A stretch of 64,000 nt of DNA from Streptococcus phocae (lineage in GTDB: Bacteria; Bacillota; Bacilli; Lactobacillales; Streptococcaceae). The position numbers and the translations under genes are program-made. The stretch lies in contig NZ_LHQM01000010.1 in NCBI RefSeq assembly GCF_001302265.1, positions 176,593-240,592 on the forward strand. The letters run 5' to 3'. Each line of letters opens with the position of its first letter. Within the stretch, counting starts at the first letter, position 1. A model generated the notes under the pieces. The model was not told where the DNA came from. It saw nothing but the letters and a program-made list of their open reading frames with translations, and made no database searches. Positions 38,507-45,935 of the stretch are shown here, in pieces.

Positions 38507-39922
38507 ATGGTATCAGTAATGTGGTTTAGGCGTGATTTACGTGTGATAGACCAAAAAGCATTGGCGCGCGTCATTGCTAGTCAGACCCCAACCTTGTGCG
38601 TCTTTCATTTTAATCCAGAGCAATTAGTTCAAAAACAGACCCCAAATCAATCAGCATTTATTCAAAGCGTGCTCACATTTAAAGAAGAATTGAGCCATCA
38701 GGGTATTGAGCTCCATCTCATGCACGGCAGTCTAGAGGACTGTTTTGGTGCATTAGCAAAGCAATTGCCTGATTGGACGGATATTTATTTCAACTATGAT
38801 GAGTCAGGTTTTGGCAGGCAACGGGACCAAAGGGCGGCTCGCTTTTTTAAGGAACATCACATTACTGTCCATGCTTTCCAAGACCATTATTTGCATGGCA
38901 GCCAGGAAATCACCAACCAAGCAGGAAAGCCCTACAAAGTGTTTACTCCTTATTTTAAAGCCTGGCAACAGTTGTCAAAAGAAACACCTATCCCTATCCA
39001 ACTCTCCCAAGGCAGTTGGATAGAGCTTGAGACGCCAATGGAGGTCTTAGACCAACTGTCTATCTATTATGAAAAGAATCAATCGTTAACATTGACTGCA
39101 AAAGCAGCTCAAAAGCGCTTAGATGCCTTTATTGCAGACGGTCTATCGGATTATCATGAGCGACGTGATTTGCCATCAGAAGATGGCACAAGTGGCTTGT
39201 CGCTTTATTTACGTTCAGGAATTATCAATATCAGAACGGTTTACCAAGCTGTTGCAGAAGCACCTGTCAGCCAAGGTCAGGCTACTTTTATCAAAGAATT
39301 GGCTTGGCGTGATTTTTACAATATGATTTATGTTCAACACCCTAATCAAAAAACACAAGCCATTCAAGAAGCCTTTTCACAGATTGAATGGGACAATCAG
39401 AGCAGTCATTTTGAGGCTTGGAAAAAAGGAGAGACGGGGTATCCCATCGTTGATGCCGCCATGAAACAATTGCAAGAAACAGGCTGGATGCATAACCGTC
39501 TGCGCATGATTGTGGCTTCATTTCTAACCAAAGATTTGTTAATTGATTGGCGCCTTGGTGAGACGTATTTCCAAGAAATGTTGATTGACTACGACGCAGC
39601 CAGTAACATTGGTGGTTGGCAGTGGGCAGCTTCGACTGGAACAGATGCGGTGCCTTACTTTAGGATTTTCAATCCCAGTACCCAAAGCAAGCGCTTTGAC
39701 CCAGAAGGTCTGTTTATCAAGACCTATCTGCCTCAACTCAGTCATGTGCCAACAACCTTTATCCATGAGCCCTGGAAAATGCCTAAAGCCATTCAAGAAA
39801 GTAGCGCTTGCCTTATTGGACGAGATTATCCAAGTCCCATCGTAGACCATGCTAGCCAACGCTTGCGGGCGATAGCAACATATGAGTGGGCTAAGGAGCA
39901 ATCGCAACAAAGCGGTAACTGA
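38507..39922 (+). CDS. phr: Deoxyribodipyrimidine photolyase
   Basis: A 471-residue cryptochrome/photolyase-family protein using FADH- and light to split cyclobutane pyrimidine dimers. The N-terminal antenna domain begins VMWFRRDLRV. FAD- and DNA-binding signatures are WRDFYNMIYVQHP, WMHNRLRMIVASFLTKDLLIDWR and GGWQWAASTGTDAVPYFRIFNP. All conserved Trp residues for electron transfer appear present. It is preceded by GGAGGA and stands alone. Confidence 0.95.
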   Translation: MVSVMWFRRDLRVIDQKALARVIASQTPTLCVFHFNPEQLVQKQTPNQSAFIQSVLTFKEELSHQGIELHLMHGSLEDCFGALAKQLPDWTDIYFNYDESGFGRQRDQRAARFFKEHHITVHAFQDHYLHGSQEITNQAGKPYKVFTPYFKAWQQLSKETPIPIQLSQGSWIELETPMEVLDQLSIYYEKNQSLTLTAKAAQKRLDAFIADGLSDYHERRDLPSEDGTSGLSLYLRSGIINIRTVYQAVAEAPVSQGQATFIKELAWRDFYNMIYVQHPNQKTQAIQEAFSQIEWDNQSSHFEAWKKGETGYPIVDAAMKQLQETGWMHNRLRMIVASFLTKDLLIDWRLGETYFQEMLIDYDAASNIGGWQWAASTGTDAVPYFRIFNPSTQSKRFDPEGLFIKTYLPQLSHVPTTFIHEPWKMPKAIQESSACLIGRDYPSPIVDHASQRLRAIATYEWAKEQSQQSGN

Positions 39923-39963
39923 CCCAAAAACTAGTCAGTTAGTAGTGAATCTCACACCGACTC

Positions 39964-39992
39964 TTGCTTTTCAATAGCGAACTTGCTATAAT
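39964..39992 (+). promoter_or_regulatory. trpXYZ leader promoter
   Basis: TTGCTT (39964-39969), 17-nt spacer, TATAAT (39987-39992) with an upstream TG, making it extended (TGCTATAAT). Transcription should begin near 39999, giving a leader of roughly 240 nt before trpX. Confidence 0.87.
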
Positions 39993-40034
39993 AGCATCAT
40001 TATAGGATATCACAGATGAGAAAGGAAGTTCGTA

Positions 40035-40079
40035 ATGACACCAACACAACTAAGAGAGTGGCAAAATTGGCATAGATAA
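40035..40079 (+). CDS. Tryptophan-rich leader peptide MTPTQLREWQNWHR
   Basis: A 14-codon ORF with an excellent ribosome-binding site (AAAGGAAG, 40021-40028; 6-nt spacing) directly behind the promoter and ahead of a terminator. Two of the 14 codons are Trp (40059-40061 and 40068-40070). Codons 3-6 (40043-40051) are complementary to 40079-40087, right at its stop, so the ORF sits inside a hairpin that translation would open. Together with the downstream tryptophan-type transporter this is a classic leader-peptide layout. Too short for normal gene callers. Confidence 0.78.
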   Translation: MTPTQLREWQNWHR

Positions 40080-40088
40080 GTTGTGTTT

Positions 40089-40115
40089 ATGGATTGGCAT
40101 AGATACGACTTTTAG
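40089..40115 (+). CDS. Second mini-ORF MDWHRYDF, possible tandem leader peptide
   Basis: Starts 9 nt after the first leader peptide's stop codon. It repeats Trp-His-Arg, because a 12-nt sequence (ATTGGCATAGAT) occurs at 40066-40077 and 40093-40104. It has no good ribosome-binding site, so translation would need reinitiation. Its Trp codon (40095-40097) lies at the base of the 5' arm of the main hairpin. Existence as an ORF is certain; translation is speculative. Confidence 0.35.
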   Translation: MDWHRYDF

Positions 40116-40190
40116 AGTACTTCTAAAAACGATCTATGCGCTGACAACGGATTTCAAAAGCGCCTAGTATTGTCATACTAAGCGCTTTTT
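40097..40190 (+). promoter_or_regulatory. Transcription attenuator of trpXYZ (anti-antiterminator, antiterminator, terminator)
   Basis: Three competing structures can be read. (1) A long hairpin, 40097-40116 with 40122-40139. (2) A terminator, 40156-40170 with 40175-40189, followed by T-run. (3) An alternative helix, 40134-40142 with 40159-40167 (8 of 9 pairs), which uses the 3' arm of (1) and the 5' arm of (2) and so excludes both. The repeat at 40070-40077 can also pair with 40132-40139. No T-box sequence is present. I infer control by translation of the Trp codons. Confidence 0.78.
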
Positions 40191-40242
40191 TGTTTACCAT
40201 ATTCTAAACAGACAAGCAGTGTCCAGATGTGAAAGGAAAATA

Positions 40243-41238
40243 ATGAAAAATAAAAGTTTAATAGCAACATTATTGGTATTAACGGTACTGGTGGTCGCAT
40301 CGCTCTTTACCAAACCTGACAAGGAGCCACAAGCGCTAGGCGGACAAAAAGAGATTAAAATTGGAATTTTGCAACTGGTCACTCACCAAGCTTTGGACCA
40401 AATTGAGCAAGGCATCGAAGATGAGCTTAACCGACATAGCACTAGTGAGCAAAAACTATCAATCAGCTTGATGAATGCCGAAGGCGATCAGAGCAAAATT
40501 CAGACCATGAGCAAACAGTTGATTCGCTCTGGGAGCGATATCGTGGTTGGTATTGCAACACCAGCAGCGCAAGGCTTGGCAGCAGCAACAACAAGTATCC
40601 CTGTTGTGATGTCTGCGATTTCTGATCCAGTAGGTGCCAAATTGGTCACCAATCTGAAAACTCCTGAGGGAAATGTGACTGGTTTATCAAATAAAGTGCC
40701 CGTCAAACAAAGCGTCGATTTGATCACTGAAATGACTCCTAAGGTCAAAACTATCGGAGTCTTATATGCCAGCAGTGAGGATAATTCCATTTCCCAAGTC
40801 AAAGCTTTTAAAAAGCATGCTGAAGAAAAGGGATTTCAGGTACTTAATTATGCTGTGCCGTCTACCAATGAAGTGCCAACCACCATGTCAGTCATGTTAG
40901 GTAAGGTTGATGCAGTGTTTATCCCACAGGATAACACAATCGCTAGCGCTTTTTCATCAGTGATTTCGGCGTCAGATGCAGCAGGGATTCCTGTTTACTC
41001 AAGTGTTGACACCATGGTTGAGCAAGGCAGCCTTGCCTCTATCTCTCAAAGCCAGTACCAGTTGGGTGTGGAGACTGCCAAACAAGTGTTAGCCTTGATT
41101 GGTGGCAAGTCTGTTTCTGAAGTGCCTGTCAAAATCATTGACAAGGGCAAACCTTTTATCAATGTTCAAGTGGCAAACAATTTGGGACTGAACCTCTCAG
41201 AAGCGCTCTTACAACGTTCAAACACAACAACTAAATAA
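40243..41238 (+). CDS. trpX: TrpX, tryptophan-type ABC transporter substrate-binding protein
   Basis: A 331-residue ABC-sub-bind family protein (the group containing predicted tryptophan/tyrosine importers). The start is ATG 40243, with GAAAGGAAA upstream; an in-frame ATG... upstream option at 40219 lacks spacing. An N-terminal hydrophobic segment (residues 5-21) is followed by KIGILQLVTHQALDQIEQGIEDEL and GIATPAAQGLAAATTSIPVVMSAISDPVGA. No lipobox cysteine is visible, so it may stay anchored by this uncleaved segment. The Trp-codon leader supports tryptophan as substrate. Confidence 0.87.
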   Translation: MKNKSLIATLLVLTVLVVASLFTKPDKEPQALGGQKEIKIGILQLVTHQALDQIEQGIEDELNRHSTSEQKLSISLMNAEGDQSKIQTMSKQLIRSGSDIVVGIATPAAQGLAAATTSIPVVMSAISDPVGAKLVTNLKTPEGNVTGLSNKVPVKQSVDLITEMTPKVKTIGVLYASSEDNSISQVKAFKKHAEEKGFQVLNYAVPSTNEVPTTMSVMLGKVDAVFIPQDNTIASAFSSVISASDAAGIPVYSSVDTMVEQGSLASISQSQYQLGVETAKQVLALIGGKSVSEVPVKIIDKGKPFINVQVANNLGLNLSEALLQRSNTTTK

Positions 41239-41255
41239 TAGAGAGGACGGATACT

Positions 41256-42125
41256 ATGATTATATCATCAGTCTCACAAGGACTTTTATGGGGAATTCTC
41301 GGCTTAGGCATTTATTTGACCTTTAGGATATTAAACTTTCCAGATATGACCACAGAAGGCTCATTTCCCCTTGGAGGTGCGGTAGCGGTCACCGTCATGA
41401 ATGCTGGGTTAAACCCTGTTTTAGCTACCTTAATCGGGATGTTGTCAGGGGCTCTAGCGGGTTTGTTGACAGGGCTATTGTATACCAAAGGGAAAATCCC
41501 CACCCTTTTAGCAGGTATTTTAGTGATGACCTCTTCCAATTCCATTATGCTTATGGTAATGGGCAGAGCCAATCTAGGCCTACACAATATTAATCGTCTT
41601 CAAGATTACTTGCCTTTTTCAGGAGATGTGAATCTTTTATTAACGGGCTTAATGGCTGTTGTGGTAGTGATTTTTGCACTGATTTATTTCCTATATACTG
41701 ATATCGGTCAAGCCTACATTGCAACAGGAGATAATCGGGACATGGCCAAAAGTTTTGGCATTAACACAGACCGTATGGAGGTTATGGGCTTGGTGGTTTC
41801 AAATGCCTTGATTGCCTTATCGGGAGCCTTGGTTAGCCAGCAAGATGGCTATGCGGATGTTTCCAAGGGGATTGGTGTGATTGTAATCGGCTTAGCCAGT
41901 ATCATCGTGGGTGAGGTCTTGTTTTCAACAGGGTTAACCTTATTTGAGCGTTTGATTGCGATTGTGGTAGGATCGATCTTGTATCAATTCTTGATTGCTG
42001 GAGTGATTGCCCTTGGCTTTGACACGAACTATCTCAAGCTCTTTAGTGCTATGGTATTAGCTATTTGTTTGATGGTTCCCGTCTTGAAACAGAAATTTCT
42101 AAAGGGGGTGACTTTATCACGATGA
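41256..42125 (+). CDS. trpY: TrpY, ABC transporter permease
   Basis: A 289-residue permease of the branched-chain-type (LivH-like) fold with about eight helices. The N-terminal part reads LGIYLTFRILNFPDMTTEGSFPLGGAV. A cytoplasmic loop, YIATGDNRDMAKSFGINTDRM, probably contacts the ATPase. GAGAGGA precedes the ATG. It overlaps trpZ by 4 nt. Substrate assignment follows from the partner and leader, not from this sequence. Confidence 0.88.
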   Translation: MIISSVSQGLLWGILGLGIYLTFRILNFPDMTTEGSFPLGGAVAVTVMNAGLNPVLATLIGMLSGALAGLLTGLLYTKGKIPTLLAGILVMTSSNSIMLMVMGRANLGLHNINRLQDYLPFSGDVNLLLTGLMAVVVVIFALIYFLYTDIGQAYIATGDNRDMAKSFGINTDRMEVMGLVVSNALIALSGALVSQQDGYADVSKGIGVIVIGLASIIVGEVLFSTGLTLFERLIAIVVGSILYQFLIAGVIALGFDTNYLKLFSAMVLAICLMVPVLKQKFLKGVTLSR

Positions 42126-42880
42126 CTAAAATTATAGAATTAAAACATGCTACGGTAACAGTTAACAATGGCATGAACACTGTTAAAACCATCTTAGATG
42201 ACGTGTCACTAGACATCTATGAACATGATTTTCTAACGATTTTAGGTGGTAATGGTGCAGGAAAATCAACTCTTTTCAACGTTATTGCTGGAACCATACC
42301 ACTAACCAGCGGGAAGCTCACGATTTTGGGGCATGATGTGACCATGTTATCTGCCGAAAAAAGAGCTGTTTACCTGTCTCGTGTGTTTCAAGATCCTAAA
42401 ATGGGCACCGCTCCACGCATGACGGTAGCTGAGAATCTTTTGATTGCCCAGCAAAGAGGTCAAAAAAGAGGGTTTACCTCTCGCCGTTTGATGAGTCACA
42501 AGTCACATTTTGCCAAGCTTCTTGAACTAACAGGCAACGGACTCGAACACCATATCGATACCCCGACAGGGCTTTTGTCTGGAGGGCAAAGACAGGCACT
42601 TAGTTTGTTAATGGCAACCTTAAAACGTCCTGAGCTTCTGTTGCTAGATGAGCATACGGCTGCTTTGGATCCAAAAACTAGTTCTTCGCTGATGGCTTTG
42701 ACAGATGACTTTGTGACCAAAGATCGCTTAACAGCCTTGATGATCACGCATCACATGGAGGATGCCCTTCGTTATGGAAATCGGTTGTTAGTGATGAAAA
42801 ATGGGAAAATCATCAAAGACCTCAACAAATCCGATAAAGCTAAATTGACCATCACAGATTATTATCAATTATTTGACTAA
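42122..42880 (+). CDS. trpZ: TrpZ, ABC transporter ATPase
   Basis: A 252-residue ATPase. Walker A is GGNGAGKST, the signature LLSGGQRQALSLLMA, Walker B LLLLDEHTAALDP and the switch His in LMITHHMED. The start is ATG 42122 (ATGA overlap with trpY). The strong AAAGGGGGTGA sits 13 nt from this ATG but only 7 nt from an in-frame ATC at 42116, so an AUC start is also possible. A terminator follows. Confidence 0.92.
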   Translation: MTKIIELKHATVTVNNGMNTVKTILDDVSLDIYEHDFLTILGGNGAGKSTLFNVIAGTIPLTSGKLTILGHDVTMLSAEKRAVYLSRVFQDPKMGTAPRMTVAENLLIAQQRGQKRGFTSRRLMSHKSHFAKLLELTGNGLEHHIDTPTGLLSGGQRQALSLLMATLKRPELLLLDEHTAALDPKTSSSLMALTDDFVTKDRLTALMITHHMEDALRYGNRLLVMKNGKIIKDLNKSDKAKLTITDYYQLFD

Positions 42881-42883
42881 TTA

Positions 42884-42926
42884 AAACAAAAGCGCGGATT
42901 CCTTATAGAATCGGTGTTTTTGTTTG
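42884..42926 (+). terminator. trpXYZ terminator
   Basis: Composite stem: A-rich 42884-42891 with T-rich 42916-42924 and inner GATTC/GAATC. Confidence 0.75.
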
Positions 42927-43080
42927 CTTGTCGAGTTCCTAAACGACAAAAGCTAGGGACATTTTGGAGAAATACCAGGCAAAATATGGTATACTATAAT
43001 GGAGTGTAGCAAAGCTACAGTGCAGTAATTCGACTTACTTAGTAAGGACCGTTTGTAATAAAAAAACTAAGAGGAGTATC

Positions 43081-44742
43081 ATGAGTGATATAAAAATTAT
43101 CGCCCTAGGAGGCGTTCGTGAATATGGTAAAAATTTCTATCTGATAGAAATCAATGAGTCTATTTTTATTTTAGACGCTGGGCTAAAATACCCAGAAAAT
43201 GAACAATTAGGAGTTGACTTTGTCATTCCTAATTTAGATTATGTGATTGAAAACAAGGATAAGGTTCAGGGGATTTTTGTCAGCCATGGGCATGCGGATT
43301 CTATTGGTGCCCTGCCTCAGCTCTTGGCAGAAGTGCCGGCTCCGGTATTTGGATCAGAGCTGACGATTGAACTGGCAAAATTGTTTGTGAAGACGAACAA
43401 TAATACAAAAAACTTTGATAATTTCCATGTGGTTGACAGCGATACCGAAATTGAGTTTAAAGATGGCTTAGTGTCCTTCTTTAAAACCACGCATTCTATT
43501 CCTGAGAGCTTGGGCGTTGTTATTGGAACTGACCAAGGAAACATTGTCTACACAGGAGACTTTAAATTTGATCAGACTGCGCGTGAATTTTATCAGACTG
43601 ACTTGTTGCGCTTGGCTGAGATTGGAAAAGAAGGTGTCCTAGCCTTGCTAGCAGACTCAGCAAATGCGACAAGTAATGATCAAATTGCGAGCGAATCTGA
43701 AGTCGGCGAAGAGATGGATAGCGTTATCTCAGACGCTGAAGGACGCATTATCGTTGCGGCCGTTGCTTCTAATTTGGTTCGTATCCAACAAGTGTTTGAC
43801 TCTGCAGCAGCTAATGGGCGTCGTGTGGTATTGACTGGCACTGATGTCGAAAACATTGTCAGAACAGCTCTGCGTTTGAAAAAACTGACCATATCAGATG
43901 AGAACTTGTTGATAAAACCTAAAGACATGGCTAAGTTTGAAGACCATGAGTTGATTATTTTGGAAGCCGGCCGCATGGGTGAGCCAATCAACAGCCTACA
44001 AAAAATGGCCGCAGGACGTCATCGTTATGTTCAAATTAAAAAAGGTGACTTGGTTTATATCGTAACAACACCAAGTACAGCCAAAGAGGCCATGGTGGCT
44101 CGAGTTGAAAACCTGATTTACAAAGCAGGTGGCACCGTGAATGTCATTACTCAAAATTTAAAAGTCTCTGGGCATGCTAATGGGCGCGATTTGCAGTTGC
44201 TAATCAATCTTATGAAACCTAAAAATCTTTTCCCAGTTCAAGGGGAGTACCGAGACCTTGCAGCTCATGCTAAGTTAGCACAAGAAATTGGAATTGAAGC
44301 AGATCATATCTACCTCATGAAACGTGGAGATGTTATGGTACTCAATGAAAATGGTTTTCTGCATGAAGGTGGCGTGCCAGCAAGTGATATCATGATTGAT
44401 GGTAATGCCATTGGCGATGTTGGAAATATCGTTTTGCGAGACCGTAAGGTACTATCTGAAGACGGCATTTTCATTGTCGTGATTACCGTTTCTAAAAAAG
44501 AAAAAAGAGTCATCTCAAAAGCTAAAGTAAATACCCGTGGCTTTGTCTATGTGAAAAAAAGCAGAGATATCCTACGAGATAGCGCAGAAATTGTCAATAC
44601 CACAGTTGAGAATTACCTCCAAAAAGATAATTTTGACTGGGGCGAATTAAAAGGCTCAGTCAGAGACGAATTGTCAAAATTCCTATTTGATCAAACCAAA
44701 CGTCGTCCAGCAATTCTTCCAGTTGTTATGGAAGTTCGTTAA
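43081..44742 (+). CDS. rnjB: RNase J2
   Basis: A 553-residue metallo-beta-lactamase/beta-CASP ribonuclease. It begins IKIIALGGVREYGKNFYLIEI, typical of streptococcal J2. The metal motif HxHxDH of RNase J1 is here HGHADS (residues 69-74), with the final His replaced by Ser, which agrees with the weak catalysis known for J2 proteins. J2 pairs with J1 in mRNA decay and is essential in S. pyogenes. The C-terminal KH-like RNase J domain is intact. A promoter near TATACT/TATAAT (about 42991-43000) and a GTAGC/GCTAC hairpin lie upstream, with AAGAGGAG before the ATG. Confidence 0.92.
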   Translation: MSDIKIIALGGVREYGKNFYLIEINESIFILDAGLKYPENEQLGVDFVIPNLDYVIENKDKVQGIFVSHGHADSIGALPQLLAEVPAPVFGSELTIELAKLFVKTNNNTKNFDNFHVVDSDTEIEFKDGLVSFFKTTHSIPESLGVVIGTDQGNIVYTGDFKFDQTAREFYQTDLLRLAEIGKEGVLALLADSANATSNDQIASESEVGEEMDSVISDAEGRIIVAAVASNLVRIQQVFDSAAANGRRVVLTGTDVENIVRTALRLKKLTISDENLLIKPKDMAKFEDHELIILEAGRMGEPINSLQKMAAGRHRYVQIKKGDLVYIVTTPSTAKEAMVARVENLIYKAGGTVNVITQNLKVSGHANGRDLQLLINLMKPKNLFPVQGEYRDLAAHAKLAQEIGIEADHIYLMKRGDVMVLNENGFLHEGGVPASDIMIDGNAIGDVGNIVLRDRKVLSEDGIFIVVITVSKKEKRVISKAKVNTRGFVYVKKSRDILRDSAEIVNTTVENYLQKDNFDWGELKGSVRDELSKFLFDQTKRRPAILPVVMEVR

Positions 44743-44756
44743 ACCAAAACAGTTAG

Positions 44757-44781
44757 GAGGCTTGGGAACAAGCCTCTTTTT
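44757..44781 (+). terminator. rnjB terminator
   Basis: GAGGCTT/AAGCCTC stem with a 6-nt loop and T5. Confidence 0.9.
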
Positions 44782-44824
44782 GGCATTATGCCCTAATTTA
44801 AGTCCAATGTGAAAAGGAGTACCT

Positions 44825-45610
44825 ATGGCAACAATTACGATTGAATACCATTCACAAGTCTTGTCTATGGAACGACAAGTCAATGTGATTTACCCAGATC
44901 AGTCCGAATTAAACACAGAAGATCAAGGAGACCAAGATATCCCTGTCTTGTACTTGCTACATGGCATGGGTGGTAATGAAAATTCCTGGCAAAAACGGAC
45001 CAACATTGAAAGACTACTTCGTCATACCAATCTTATCGTAGTCATGCCGTCGACTGATTTAGGCTGGTATACCAATACCACTTACGGGCTAGATTATTAC
45101 ACGGCGCTAGCAGAAGAACTTCCACAGGTTTTAGCCTCTTTCTTCCCTAATATGACAACCAAGCGTGACAAAACCTTTGTGGCTGGCTTGTCTATGGGGG
45201 GCTACGGCGCCTTCAAATGGGCTTTAAAGAGTAATCGTTTTTCTCGTGCAGCTTCTTTTTCAGGGGCCTTAAAGCTATCGCCAGATGCTACTTTGTTTGA
45301 AGATCCCAATCAATTAGCCTACTGGCAGGGGATTTTTGGAGATTTGCAGTCAAAAAACCTGTCTCAACACTACCTCACCAGCATGGTACCTGAATGCGAT
45401 GGAAAGACTCGGTTTTATGCGTGGTGCGGTTATGAGGACTTTTTATTTGAGGCTAACGAGACAGCTGTTGCCGAATTGCGAGCCCTGGGCTTAGAGATTG
45501 ATTACGAGAAGGACCACGGAAAACACGAATGGTATTACTGGAATCAACAGCTTGATAGATTACTAGACTGGCTACCGATTAATTACCACAAAGAAGAAAG
45601 ATTGTCATAA
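44825..45610 (+). CDS. estA: EstA, tributyrin-type esterase
   Basis: A 261-residue alpha/beta hydrolase of the esterase D/tributyrin esterase family. The nucleophile elbow is [15 protein letters not shown] (Ser about residue 123) and the catalytic His lies in [13 protein letters not shown] near the C-terminus. [12 protein letters not shown] holds the oxyanion region. It has no signal peptide, so it is probably cytoplasmic. Natural esters are unknown; short-chain acyl esters are typical for the family. AAAAGGAG precedes the ATG. Confidence 0.88.
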   Translation: MATITIEYHSQVLSMERQVNVIYPDQSELNTEDQGDQDIPVLYLLHGMGGNENSWQKRTNIERLLRHTNLIVVMPSTDLGWYTNTTYGLDYYTALAEELPQVLASFFPNMTTKRDKTFVAGLSMGGYGAFKWALKSNRFSRAASFSGALKLSPDATLFEDPNQLAYWQGIFGDLQSKNLSQHYLTSMVPECDGKTRFYAWCGYEDFLFEANETAVAELRALGLEIDYEKDHGKHEWYYWNQQLDRLLDWLPINYHKEERLS

Positions 45611-45639
45611 AAATTAGACCCTTTCAAAGGAGAGACAAG

Positions 45640-45846
45640 ATGAAAATAGTACTTAACCTTATATTATGGTTACCCAGACTGTTAATAAGGATTGTTTGGC
45701 GCTCCATTTGGGGAGTTGTGCAGACGATTCTGGTTCTTGCGATTGTGTTGTTTGGTTTAATTTATTATGCCAACCACAGTGACTCGCCACTGGCGAATCA
45801 GATTTCTAACGTTACCAATGCCCTTGTTAATAGGTTGCCGTCTTAG
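45640..45846 (+). CDS. Small conserved membrane protein
   Basis: A 68-residue protein with AAAGGAGAG before the ATG. It has a hydrophobic/arginine-rich N-terminal half (LILWLPRLLIRIVWRSIW), a strong transmembrane helix (residues about 25-44) and a polar C-terminal tail. Co-oriented with estA at 29 nt and probably co-transcribed. I recall similar small proteins in streptococci but no function. Confidence 0.7.
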   Translation: MKIVLNLILWLPRLLIRIVWRSIWGVVQTILVLAIVLFGLIYYANHSDSPLANQISNVTNALVNRLPS

Positions 45847-45898
45847 CCTCCTAGAGCTTTGGGCTAAAGCGATTTTTGGTCAGAAGATGCATTTAAAG

Positions 45899-45929
45899 AG
45901 TACCCGAAAAGGGTATTTTTTGCTACAAT
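45899..45929 (+). promoter_or_regulatory. Terminator overlapping an extended -10 promoter for a leaderless gene
   Basis: GTACCC/GGGTAT stem (about 45899-45914) with a T-run ends the upstream operon. TGCTACAAT (45921-45929) follows at once as an extended -10. Transcription would start near 45936, the first base of the next start codon. Confidence 0.7.
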
Positions 45930-45935
45930 GGAAAC

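Noticed and set aside
39918..39941. Terminator at the end of phr
   Set aside because: A 7-bp stem exists (AACTGAC/GTCAGTT) but it overlaps the stop codon and has no T-tract.
40020..40190. T-box riboswitch in the trpXYZ leader
   Set aside because: No conserved T-box antiterminator sequence or specifier-loop layout is present; the Trp-codon ORF explains the leader better.
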